Assembly: GCA_041670165.1 (NCBI GenBank)
Contig: JBAXZR010000014.1
Location: 1-31,254, forward strand
Origin: JBAXZR01 sp041670165
Lineage (GTDB): Bacteria > Bacillota > Clostridia > Christensenellales > UBA1242
Length of the DNA: 31,254 bases
Direction: 5' to 3'
In this document: positions 7,666-14,513 of the stretch, in pieces
How positions within the stretch are numbered: position 1 is the first letter of the stretch
How the letters are laid out: the number at the start of each line of letters is the position of its first letter
The notes under the pieces: generated by a model
What the model saw: the letters and a program-made list of their open reading frames with translations, nothing else
What the model was told of the DNA's origin: nothing
Databases searched by the model: none
Program-made: the position numbers and the translations under genes

Positions 7666-7819
7666 AATTGATATTTGATTTTTATTATTAATTTTAATAT
7701 TATCTTAATTTTGATTGATAATTTTAAAAATCTACATTAATTTTTTAAGACATGTTAATCATAGTTTTTTTTCGGCATATTATTTTATCAAAGTAAAATT
7801 ATTTAGGTTAAGATTGGTG

Positions 7820-8920
7820 TTAAACATTAAACTTAAAAATAACAACATCACCGTCTTGAATTGTGTAATCCTTTCCTTCACTGCGAACTTTTCCAAGTTC
7901 TTTTGCTTTTGGGTATGAACCTTCACAAGCAACCAAGTCTTCATATTTAACAACATCTGCTTTAATGAAGCCTCGTTCAAAATCGGTGTGGATTACTCCT
8001 GCAGCTTGTGGCGCTTTTGTTCCTTTTTTAATTGTCCAAGCACGAACTTCTTTTTCACCGGCAGTTAAAAAGCTCATGAGTCCAAGAAGTGAATATGAAC
8101 TTTTAACAAGTTTTTCAAGTCCACTTTCTTTGATTCCAAGTTCTTCTTTGAACATTTGTTGTTCGTCAGGAGAAAGCCCTGCAAGTTCTTCTTCAATTTT
8201 TGCACAAAGCACAACAACTTCATTGCTTTCCTCTTTTGCAAAAGCATTTACAGAATCAACAAATCCGAAACTATCTTTGCCAGAAGCAATGTCGTTATCA
8301 GAAATGTTTGCAGCATAAATGACTGGCTTTGTTGTTAGCAAAAAAAGTCCTTTTGCAACAATCTGTTCTTCTTCAGTGAGTGGCACACTTCTTGCTGGTT
8401 TTTCATTTTCAAGAGCAATCTTGAATTTTTCAAGAACTCCAATTTCTGCCAAGGCTTCTTTGTCGCCAGTTTTTGCAAGCTTAACCCCTTTTTCAAGGCG
8501 TTTTGAAACACTTTCAAGGTCGGCTAAAATGAGTTCAAGATTGATTGTTTTTATGTCTTCAATGGGATTTACTGCACCGCTAACATGAATGATATTATCA
8601 TTTTTGTAACAACGAACAACATGAACAATTGCATCAACTTCACGAATATGTGACAAAAATTTGTTTCCAAGGCCTTCACCCTTGCTTGCACCCGCAACAA
8701 GACCAGCAATATCAACAAATTCAATTGCGGCTGGAGTTCTTTTTTGAGCTGAATATATTTTTTCTAAAACGGTGAGTCTTTCGTCTGGAACGGCAACAAC
8801 ACCAACATTTGGTTCAATTGTGCAAAAAGGATAGTTTGCACATTCTGCTCCAGCTTGAGTGATTGCATTAAAAAGTGTGCTTTTGCCAACATTTGGTAGT
8901 CCAACAATACCTATTTTCAT
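7820..8920 (-). CDS. ychF: Redox-regulated ATPase YchF (Obg-family P-loop protein)
   Basis: A 366-residue protein of the full usual length. The G1 loop GLPNVGKST (residues 7-15) is followed by the YchF-specific sequences 'CANYPFCTIEPNVG' and 'FVDIAGLVAGASKGEGLGN' (G3) and the C-terminal TGS domain ending VVIFKFNV. YchF/OLA1 proteins hydrolyse ATP rather than GTP and bind ribosomes; they are implicated in stress responses. AAGGAG lies about 8 bases ahead of the ATG. It is a single gene, diverging from uppP. Confidence 0.97.
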   Translation of the reverse strand: MKIGIVGLPNVGKSTLFNAITQAGAECANYPFCTIEPNVGVVAVPDERLTVLEKIYSAQKRTPAAIEFVDIAGLVAGASKGEGLGNKFLSHIREVDAIVHVVRCYKNDNIIHVSGAVNPIEDIKTINLELILADLESVSKRLEKGVKLAKTGDKEALAEIGVLEKFKIALENEKPARSVPLTEEEQIVAKGLFLLTTKPVIYAANISDNDIASGKDSFGFVDSVNAFAKEESNEVVVLCAKIEEELAGLSPDEQQMFKEELGIKESGLEKLVKSSYSLLGLMSFLTAGEKEVRAWTIKKGTKAPQAAGVIHTDFERGFIKADVVKYEDLVACEGSYPKAKELGKVRSEGKDYTIQDGDVVIFKFNV

Positions 8921-9051
8921 TTATATCTCCTTAAAAGATTGTTATTTGATGATTTAATTGCATAAAATATTTACACCTATCGATTTTAGCTCAAAACAAA
9001 TCAAAATGCAAACATAAAATGTTTAGATTCGGCTTTTAATGGGGTGTAAAA

Positions 9052-9813
9052 ATGAATTTTTGGCAATCCTTAATATATGGAATAGTTCAAGGCTTAACGG
9101 AGTTTTTGCCTGTTTCAAGCAGTGGGCATTTGGTTCTTCTTGAAAAGATATTTGGTTATGAAGGAAATTTTTTATTCTTTGCAGTTATTTTGCATGTTGC
9201 AACACTTTTGGCTGTTATTGTTGCTCTTAGAAAAGAAGTGTGGTTTTTGATTAAACACCCTTTTTCAAAAGAGATGCAAAAACTTGTGCTTTCAACACTA
9301 CCAACAATTTTTATTGTTTTTATGTTTAAAAGTTTTTTTGAAAGTTCTTTTGAAGGTGGATTTTTGTCGCTCGCATTTGTTGTTACTGGTGTTTTGTTGA
9401 TTGTTACAAACATGATTTCAAAAACAAATAGTGAAAACGAAATTAAATTTTCTTCCGCTTTTGCCATGGGAGTCGCACAGGGTTTTGCAGTTATCCCCGG
9501 AATTTCAAGAAGTGGTTCAACTCTTTGCACTGGGCTTCTTGCTGGTGAAAACAAAGAAAAAACTGCAAGATTTTCATTTTTGATGAGTGTGCCTATTGTT
9601 TTTGCTTCGCTAATTTATGAAATAATTTTTTCGAATCAATCTTTTTCACTTTCACAAAGTCAACTTTTGTCAAGTTTGGTTGCTTTTGCTTCAGCCCTGA
9701 TTGTGGGAATTTTAGCAATCAAATTTATGCTTAGAGTTGTTTCCAAGGGCAAGCTTTGGTGGTTTAGCATTTATCTTTTTGTTTTGGCAACTGCCACTCT
9801 GATTTGGCTATAA
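9052..9813 (+). CDS. uppP: Undecaprenyl-diphosphatase
   Basis: A 253-residue integral membrane protein with about seven to eight hydrophobic segments. Both UppP/BacA signatures are present: GLTEFLPVSSSGHLVL (residues 14-29, with catalytic Glu17) and PGISRSGSTLCTGLLAG (149-165, with Arg153). It dephosphorylates undecaprenyl pyrophosphate to recycle the lipid carrier for peptidoglycan and wall polymers, and can give bacitracin tolerance. The ribosome binding site is weak (GGGGTG about 5 bases ahead of the ATG). It ends convergent with the SipW/HD-GYP gene, separated by a shared terminator. Confidence 0.96.
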   Translation: MNFWQSLIYGIVQGLTEFLPVSSSGHLVLLEKIFGYEGNFLFFAVILHVATLLAVIVALRKEVWFLIKHPFSKEMQKLVLSTLPTIFIVFMFKSFFESSFEGGFLSLAFVVTGVLLIVTNMISKTNSENEIKFSSAFAMGVAQGFAVIPGISRSGSTLCTGLLAGENKEKTARFSFLMSVPIVFASLIYEIIFSNQSFSLSQSQLLSSLVAFASALIVGILAIKFMLRVVSKGKLWWFSIYLFVLATATLIWL

Positions 9814-9848
9814 TTTTTTTGAGAGCAATATATTTTGATTAAATTATA

Positions 9849-9876
9849 AAAAATGGTTTGATTACAAACCATTTTT
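9849..9876. terminator. Bidirectional terminator overlapping the end of the SipW/HD-GYP gene
   Basis: A perfect 12-bp stem (9849-9860 with 9865-9876) with a 4-nt loop carries A-runs and T-runs on its outer ends. It serves uppP from one side. From the other side its first arm comprises the last codons of the leftward gene, whose stop codon (9862-9864) lies in the loop. Confidence 0.85.
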
Positions 9877-11736
9877 AAGAACCTTTTTATACACTTTTGA
9901 AACAAAAATTTTAACAATTTTTGGATCGAACTGAGTTCCTGAACACCTAATGATTTCTTTTATGGCGTCTTCTTTATCCATACCTTTTTTATATGGTCTA
10001 TCAGAAATCATAGCATCATAGGAATCGGCAATTGAAATTATTCTTGCTTGCAAAGATATTTCATCGCCTTTAAGCTTGTTTGGATATCCATTTCCGTCCC
10101 ATCTTTCATGATGCTCCAAAATGTACTTTGAAATAAGACTAAATTCTTTAACTGAATTTAATAAATCAAAACCCATTTTACTATGTTTTTGCATTATTTG
10201 TAGTTCTTTTTCGTCAAGTCCACTTGGCTTATTCAATATTTTTTCATTTACTTCAATTTTGCCAATGTCATGAAGAAGTCCTGCAATTTTAACAAATTTG
10301 ATTCCATTTTCTGTCATATTCATCTTCGAAGCTATCAGCTCGCAAATATCACAAACTCTTTTGCTATGTTCAAGCTCTGAAGGGTTGTTTTTATATAATG
10401 ATTTTAAAACAAAGTCAATAATTTTCTTTTGTTCAACAGAATCTAGTGCTAGCTTGTTATTATTCATGCGTTTTTCTGCTTTTAATAAAATCCTTTTACC
10501 TTGTTGCCAAGTTGTTTTGTTCTTGTTTTTACTTATGTCTTTTGCAATATCGAAAATCAAAAAGATGATTAAAATATCAGCGAATAATATTACTTTTCCT
10601 AGCGTTGTTTCAGAAAACAACAAAAATTTTCCAACATATGTAATTTTGAAATCAAGTATGCCAATGAAATCTTCTTCTGTTATTTCCCAGCTATCCCAAA
10701 CTCTTTGCGGATTGTCATTGTATCTCATTGTGTGAAAGCTGTATTTTCCATTTTCATCAATTTCAATGTCTGAAATGAAGTGGATAACAATTTCATCTTC
10801 ACCAACCAAATTTATATTTGCGTGAAAAGCTATAATGTCGCCAATTTTCAAATCTTCAAATTCAATGTTTTTGTTGATGATTGCAACATCTCCAATTTTG
10901 ATTATTGGAGACATACTGCCTGAAACAACAACATAATAAGTTCGATCTACAAAATAAGGAACATAGTTAAAAATGCAATAAAAAGCCAAAACCACAATCG
11001 CAGTAATGCTGAAAAACTTAATCCAATCTTTAACAGTTTTACTTAGTTTGCTTGTTTTGCTTTTGAGAAAAAGGATAAATTTACACTGTTTTTTCTTTTT
11101 AGAATTGCTTGTGCCATCTTCATCTGTTTCATCGTTTTCATTTACCGTTTCTCCACTTGAAATGGCGTTTTTGTTTTCGCTAGCAGTTTCATTATTTGAA
11201 TCAATAGCTTTGTTTGTTTTGTTAGACTCTTCACCATTAGTAACAGCGATTTTTTCTCCATTTGAATTGTTTATGGTTTCGCTTGAAACAGCAGTGTTTA
11301 TTCCGTTTGAGTTATCTTCATTATTTAAAGTGATTTTTGTTATTTTATTTTTATTACTTTTTTTTGATTTTGCGTTTTTCACATCGTTTTTATTTTCGTT
11401 AGCTTTTTTGGTTTTAGGGACATTGCTAGTGCTAATAATGTTGACTTTGTCTTTATCGCTTGTTTCGCTAAAACTTTTGTTTTCGCTAACCACTTCGACA
11501 TTAAAATCAATTTTATTTGCTTCAATTTGATTTTTATCAAAAATATTGTTATCGGTGACATTTTTGCTAGCTTCACTCATTGTTTCATTTTTTTCAATGT
11601 TGCTACTCTGTTGAATTGAACCAACATTATTATCATTTGTTTCAATGGTTTGTTCATTAAGAACAGTTGATTCTTTCTTGTTGCTAACAACACTATCTTT
11701 TTTCCCTTTGCTTTTTAAACGATTTTTTTCTGCCAT
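9862..11736 (-). CDS. SipW-type signal peptidase fused to HD-GYP c-di-GMP phosphodiesterase
   Basis: A 624-residue membrane protein with an unusual architecture. Residues 1-220 are a low-complexity tail rich in Asn, Lys, Ser and Glu. A first membrane segment (about 240-262) is followed by an S26 signal peptidase domain of ER/SipW type. Its catalytic Ser274 is in SGSMSP, and His319 (IVIHF) takes the place of the Lys used by ordinary bacterial type I enzymes. A second membrane segment (about 382-398) leads to a C-terminal HD-GYP domain: H457, H489-D490 in LLHDIGK, H518, HHERWDGNGYP (542-552), SDRPYKKG and GTQFDP. All HD-GYP signature residues are intact, so an active c-di-GMP phosphodiesterase is expected. 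Predicted topology puts the protease outside and HD-GYP inside the cell. AAAGGAGG precedes the ATG. It lies just downstream of three SipW-type substrates controlled by c-di-GMP-like riboswitches. Confidence 0.9.
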   Translation of the reverse strand: MAEKNRLKSKGKKDSVVSNKKESTVLNEQTIETNDNNVGSIQQSSNIEKNETMSEASKNVTDNNIFDKNQIEANKIDFNVEVVSENKSFSETSDKDKVNIISTSNVPKTKKANENKNDVKNAKSKKSNKNKITKITLNNEDNSNGINTAVSSETINNSNGEKIAVTNGEESNKTNKAIDSNNETASENKNAISSGETVNENDETDEDGTSNSKKKKQCKFILFLKSKTSKLSKTVKDWIKFFSITAIVVLAFYCIFNYVPYFVDRTYYVVVSGSMSPIIKIGDVAIINKNIEFEDLKIGDIIAFHANINLVGEDEIVIHFISDIEIDENGKYSFHTMRYNDNPQRVWDSWEITEEDFIGILDFKITYVGKFLLFSETTLGKVILFADILIIFLIFDIAKDISKNKNKTTWQQGKRILLKAEKRMNNNKLALDSVEQKKIIDFVLKSLYKNNPSELEHSKRVCDICELIASKMNMTENGIKFVKIAGLLHDIGKIEVNEKILNKPSGLDEKELQIMQKHSKMGFDLLNSVKEFSLISKYILEHHERWDGNGYPNKLKGDEISLQARIISIADSYDAMISDRPYKKGMDKEDAIKEIIRCSGTQFDPKIVKIFVSKVYKKVLKNGL

Positions 11737-11854
11737 GTTTAACCTCCTTTTGCAAATTTGTATTTATTAACTTTAATTAAATGCTTTGCAAAACAACTCT
11801 TTTATTAGAGCTAATTTATCAAAACACTTTAAATTTTATATAGAAATTTGTTAT

Positions 11855-11882
11855 AGTATATACCTTGCTATGACATTGTCAA
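11855..11882 (-). promoter_or_regulatory. Promoter of the SipW/HD-GYP gene
   Basis: On the minus strand TTGACA (11877-11882), a 16-bp spacer and TATACT (11855-11860). It has the same hexamers and spacing as the promoter of the riboswitch operon at 14121-14148, so the two units may be matched in strength. It leaves an untranslated leader of about 110 bases in which no riboswitch was recognised. Confidence 0.85.
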
Positions 11883-11977
11883 CATTACTATTATTAATTT
11901 TAAATTTAAAACAAGAAACTTTTTTTGTAGCTCAAAATTTTAAAGAAAAGTATTATATTAATAAATAAAGTCTTGCT

Positions 11978-12024
11978 AAAAAAAAGCATATTGCCCGTAA
12001 ACATATTTTTATGCTTACGGGCAA
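11978..12024 (-). terminator. Terminator of the three-gene secreted-protein operon
   Basis: A 10-bp perfect stem TTGCCCGTAA/TTACGGGCAA (12015-12024 with 11991-12000) is followed after a few bases by eight T on the minus strand. It lies about 60 bases past the last stop codon of the operon and separates it from the SipW/HD-GYP transcription unit. Confidence 0.8.
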
Positions 12025-12085
12025 ACTAGCGCTTTTAAATTAAGTTTTTTTTGTTTTTTTATTTTATAAAATCGCGATATTTTAA

Positions 12086-12598
12086 TTAACCTTGTCTTGT
12101 TGCACTGAAAGTGATATCAAAGGAAATTGAATTGTTAGCAAGTGCTATGTAAGCTTCGTCATAATCTTCTTCTTGTAATTCACTATCATCAATTGACACT
12201 GCAAGAGTTACAACAACATCATCATTTTGAATTTTTTCTGGGCTATTAACTTCAATTTTAATAAGTCCAAATGGGTTAGCCACATTGTTAACTTTTATGT
12301 CACTAACAATTGCTGAAAGGTTAAGTTCTTCTTCAAGAGTTGCTTCAAATCTTACTGTGTATGATAAAACAACTGTGTAAGTGTCGCCTTGTTTTTTAAC
12401 TGCACTTGCTGGAATTAAATTGCCTGCTGTTGCTGAGTCAACAACGACATCATCAACAACAATTTCAAGTCCTTCGCCGAGAGTAACTATATTATTTTCG
12501 TTTTCAGCAAGAGTGAGTCTGTCCCACCATGAGAAAGCAACGGAAGAACTTCCGATAACTAATACTGCAAGAACTGCAAGTAAAATTTTCTTAAACAT
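12086..12598 (-). CDS. TasA/camelysin-like secreted protein, third in operon
   Basis: A 170-residue protein. It has a SipW-type signal peptide: MFKK, a hydrophobic core (residues 5-15), GSSSVAF, and then the 'W-W-D-x-L-T-L-A-E-N-E-N-N-I ... GEGLEI' segment that matches the 'cognate SipW' signal region of TasA, camelysin and related fibre proteins. The mature part is beta-rich and ends SFDITFSATRQG. It is the most divergent of the three paralogues. The start at 12598 follows AAAGGAGG. The longer frame from 12631 starts inside the terminator stem and is rejected. It is preceded by its own riboswitch and terminator. Role in extracellular matrix or fibres is inferred from the family. Confidence 0.85.
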   Translation of the reverse strand: MFKKILLAVLAVLVIGSSSVAFSWWDRLTLAENENNIVTLGEGLEIVVDDVVVDSATAGNLIPASAVKKQGDTYTVVLSYTVRFEATLEEELNLSAIVSDIKVNNVANPFGLIKIEVNSPEKIQNDDVVVTLAVSIDDSELQEEDYDEAYIALANNSISFDITFSATRQG

Positions 12599-12620
12599 AC
12601 AATTTCCTCCTTTATGCCAT

Positions 12621-12663
12621 AAAAAAGCCATATTCCCTTTTTGTTATTGTTAGGAAATATGGC
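12621..12663 (-). terminator. Riboswitch-controlled terminator, third unit
   Basis: On the minus strand GCCATATTTCC (12653-12663) pairs with GGGAATATGGC (12627-12637), followed by six T. The first arm is also the 3' side of the aptamer's closing helix, so terminator and ligand-bound aptamer exclude each other. It lies between the aptamer and the third secreted-protein gene. Confidence 0.85.
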
Positions 12664-12738
12664 AACTGGCTATCTTAAAAACCTAAGACCCTATAGTTTT
12701 CTGCCCCCAAATCGCTTTGAGTTTAGCTTTTTCATATT
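12656..12738 (-). promoter_or_regulatory. c-di-GMP-I (GEMM)-like riboswitch, third copy
   Basis: On the minus strand: closing helix AATATG (12733-12738) with CATATT (12656-12661); a helix capped by a GCGA tetraloop (CAAA-GCGA-TTTG); then AAAACTATAGGGTCT, and a hairpin ending TAAGATAGCCAGTTGCC. The segments '(G)CAAAGCYAYAGGGTCT' and 'GAYAGCCrGGTTGCC' and the GNRA loop are hallmarks of the c-di-GMP-I class. Deviations are the 5' strand (GCTAAAC instead of GGCAAAC) and GGCAGAAAA instead of ACGCAAAG. It begins 16 bases after the stop codon of the second paralogue with no promoter between, so it controls read-through. Confidence 0.8.
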
Positions 12739-12754
12739 AATAATGACAATGCGA

Positions 12755-13276
12755 TTAAGCTTGTCTTGTTGCACTGAAAGTAACTTTGAAAGAAATTGCT
12801 TTGTTAGCGATAGCTTCATATGCTCTTTCTTGAGCTTCTGTGGCTTCAGTTAAAACATTAGTTTCATCAATTGTTACTGTGAGAGTTACAACAACATCTT
12901 CGTTTTGGATTGTTCCTGGGTTTGCTACAACAACTTTTATGAGGTTGTATGGGTTAGCTACTTCGTTAACTTTAATGTCGCTAACAGTTGCTGAAAGGTT
13001 AAGTTCTTCTTCAAGAGTTGCTTCAAATCTAATTGTGTAAGTTAAAACAACTGAGTATGTGTCGCCTTGTTTTTCAACAGCGCTTACTGGAATCAAATTT
13101 CCTGCTTCTGTTGGGTTGATAACAACTTCATCAACAACGATTTCAAGTCCTTCACCCATTGTGATGATGTTGTTTTCATTTTCAGCAAGAGTGAGTCTGT
13201 CCCACCATGAGAAAGCTACTGATGAGCTTCCAATTACGAGTACTGCAAGAACTGCAAGTAAAATTTTCTTAAACAT
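12755..13276 (-). CDS. TasA/camelysin-like secreted protein, second in operon
   Basis: A 173-residue paralogue of both neighbours, with the same SipW-type signal region and C-terminus (SFKVTFSATRQA). Compared with the third copy it carries a slightly longer acidic insert (TEATEAQERAYEAI) near residue 150. The start at 13276 follows TAAGGAG. The longer in-frame ORF from 13390 runs backwards through its own riboswitch and terminator and is rejected. Expression depends on read-through of the riboswitch terminator at 13301-13342. Confidence 0.85.
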   Translation of the reverse strand: MFKKILLAVLAVLVIGSSSVAFSWWDRLTLAENENNIITMGEGLEIVVDEVVINPTEAGNLIPVSAVEKQGDTYSVVLTYTIRFEATLEEELNLSATVSDIKVNEVANPYNLIKVVVANPGTIQNEDVVVTLTVTIDETNVLTEATEAQERAYEAIANKAISFKVTFSATRQA

Positions 13277-13300
13277 ATTATTTCTCCTTATTATGGCCAT

Positions 13301-13342
13301 AAAAAAGCCACATTTCCATAATTTTAAAATTGGAAATATGGC
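13301..13342 (-). terminator. Riboswitch-controlled terminator, second unit
   Basis: On the minus strand GCCATATTTCC (13332-13342) pairs with GGAAATGTGGC (13307-13317, one U-G pair), followed by six T. The first arm overlaps the aptamer's 3' closing strand. The arm has changed relative to the third copy while pairing is kept by G-U, as expected for a selected helix. Confidence 0.85.
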
Positions 13343-13418
13343 AACTGGCTGTCTTAAAGAATTTAAGACCCTGTAGTTTTCCGCCCCCAAATCGCTTTGA
13401 GTTTAGCTTTTTCATATT
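13335..13418 (-). promoter_or_regulatory. c-di-GMP-I (GEMM)-like riboswitch, second copy
   Basis: The same layout as the other copies: AATATG (13413-13418) with CATATT (13335-13340), a GCGA-capped helix, GGCGGAAAACTACAGGGTCT, a short A/T hairpin (TCTTAAA/TTTAAGA) and ACAGCCAGTTGCC. It starts 16 bases downstream of the stop codon of the first paralogue without an intervening promoter, so it acts as an intercistronic switch. Confidence 0.8.
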
Positions 13419-13434
13419 GTAACAAACCGATTAA

Positions 13435-13956
13435 TTAACCTTGTCTTGTTGCACTGAAAGTAACTTTGAAAGAGATTGAATTGTTAGCCAAAGCTTCGTA
13501 TGCTCTTTCTTGAGCTTCTTCGCTTTGAGTTAAGATATCAGTTTCATCAATTGTTACTGTGAGAGTTACAACAACATCTTCGTTTTGAATTGTTCCTGGG
13601 TTAACGATTTCAACTTTAATCAAATCATATGGATTTGCTTCATTGTTAACTTTGATATCGCTAACAGTTGTTGAAAGGTTAAGTTCTTCTTCAAGAGTTG
13701 CTTCGAATCTTATTGTGTAAGATAAAACAACTGAGTATGTGTCGCCTTGTTTTTTAACAGCGCTTACTGGAATCAAATTTCCTGCTGTTGTTGGGTTGAT
13801 AACAACTTCATCAACAACAATTTCAAGTCCTTCACCCATTGTGATGATATTGTTTTCATTTTCTGCAAGAGTGAGTCTATCCCACCATGAGAAAGCAACA
13901 GATGAACTTCCGATAACTAATACTGCGAGCACTGCAAGTAAAATTTTCTTAAACAT
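13435..13956 (-). CDS. TasA/camelysin-like secreted protein, first in operon
   Basis: A 173-residue protein and the promoter-proximal paralogue, most similar to the second one. It has the SipW-type signal region (MFKK, hydrophobic core, SSSVAFSWWD, then ENENN and GEGLEIVV), a beta-rich mature domain with acidic, Thr/Val-rich strands, and the end SFKVTFSATRQG. There is no Cys in the mature part, no LPxTG motif and no membrane anchor, so it should be released or assembled outside the cell. The start at 13956 follows GGAGG 10 bases upstream. SipW-type signal peptides are processed by ER-type signal peptidases, and one is encoded by the fusion gene at 9862-11736. Confidence 0.87.
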   Translation of the reverse strand: MFKKILLAVLAVLVIGSSSVAFSWWDRLTLAENENNIITMGEGLEIVVDEVVINPTTAGNLIPVSAVKKQGDTYSVVLSYTIRFEATLEEELNLSTTVSDIKVNNEANPYDLIKVEIVNPGTIQNEDVVVTLTVTIDETDILTQSEEAQERAYEALANNSISFKVTFSATRQG

Positions 13957-13991
13957 CTTTGTTTTCCTCCTTTTTAAGTATCGTATGATAC

Positions 13992-14030
13992 AAAAAAGCC
14001 ACACCCCCTAAAAATATAAGGGAATATGGC
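13992..14030 (-). terminator. Riboswitch-controlled terminator, first unit
   Basis: On the minus strand GCCATATTCCC (14020-14030) pairs with GGGGGTGTGGC (13998-14008, three U-G pairs), followed by six T. It is the same overlapping arrangement with the aptamer as in the other two units, with different bases but preserved pairing. Confidence 0.85.
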
Positions 14031-14105
14031 AACTGGCTATCTTAAAAAACTTAAGACCCTATAGCTTTCCGCCCCCAAATCGCTTTGGGTTTAGCTTTAC
14101 ATACC
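14023..14105 (-). promoter_or_regulatory. c-di-GMP-I (GEMM)-like riboswitch, first copy
   Basis: Closest of the three to the family pattern: GCTAAACCC, a helix capped by GCGA (CCCAAA/TTTGGG), GCGGAAAGCTATAGGGTCT, a TCTTAA/TTAAGA hairpin and GATAGCCAGTTGCC. The closing helix here is GGTATG (14100-14105) with CATATT (14023-14028). Two A-U pairs of the other copies have become G-U, so pairing is conserved. Transcription from the promoter at 14121-14148 should start about 8 bases upstream of the aptamer. Confidence 0.82.
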
Positions 14106-14120
14106 TTTTCGTTCTGTGAG

Positions 14121-14148
14121 AGTATATATCATAATTTTTTTTTGTCAA
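14121..14148 (-). promoter_or_regulatory. Promoter of the riboswitch/secreted-protein operon
   Basis: On the minus strand TTGACA (14143-14148), a 16-bp spacer and TATACT (14121-14126). It is the only clear promoter upstream of the three riboswitch-gene units, so the operon would be read first copy to third copy from here. Confidence 0.87.
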
Positions 14149-14513
14149 CAGTTTTTTGAAACTTTTTTATAGAATTTATAGAATTTATTTGTCGAAAAAA
14201 ACAGTTATATATTTTGTAAAAAATTAACGCATAGAAAAAAGATTGTTTTTGCTTATTATATCTAAGAAAAATCAATTTTGAAGACTGATTTAAATTTGTA
14301 TATATATTATTAAATATATATTTTTAATTTTGAAATTCATCGTAAATATGATGAAATTTTTTAAATAGTTTTTGTAATAAGAAAAAAGCTAACAAGTTTT
14401 ATTCCATTTTTTTTATTTAAGTTTGTAAAATAAAATCAAGTTAAAATTACTATGATTCAAATTCAAACAAAATTGAGTTTAAATTTATAATATAACATTA
14501 CAATTATAAATGA
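14149..14513. other. Intergenic region downstream of trpB, nothing recognised
   Basis: About 365 bases of very AT-rich sequence between the operon promoter and the trpB stop codon. No ORF, no trpA remnant and no convincing terminator for trpB was seen. Confidence 0.4.

Noticed and set aside
10298..10735. 145-residue ORF on the plus strand
   Set aside because: Antisense shadow of the signal peptidase/HD-GYP coding region without start signals.
11006..11530. 174-residue ORF on the plus strand
   Set aside because: It is antisense to the low-complexity tail of the SipW/HD-GYP gene; its Leu/Phe/Ser-rich composition is the mirror of that tail and it has no ribosome binding site.
11786..11968. 60-residue hydrophobic ORF on the plus strand
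   Set aside because: It lies across the promoter of the SipW/HD-GYP gene, has no ribosome binding site and biased A/T composition.
12599..12631. Longer start of the third secreted protein (ATG at 12631)
   Set aside because: The extension begins inside the riboswitch terminator stem, lacks a ribosome binding site and would bury the signal peptide; AAAGGAGG precedes the ATG at 12598.
13277..13390. Longer start of the second secreted protein
   Set aside because: The extension is a read through the aptamer and terminator; the paralogues all start at the MFKK methionine with a ribosome binding site.
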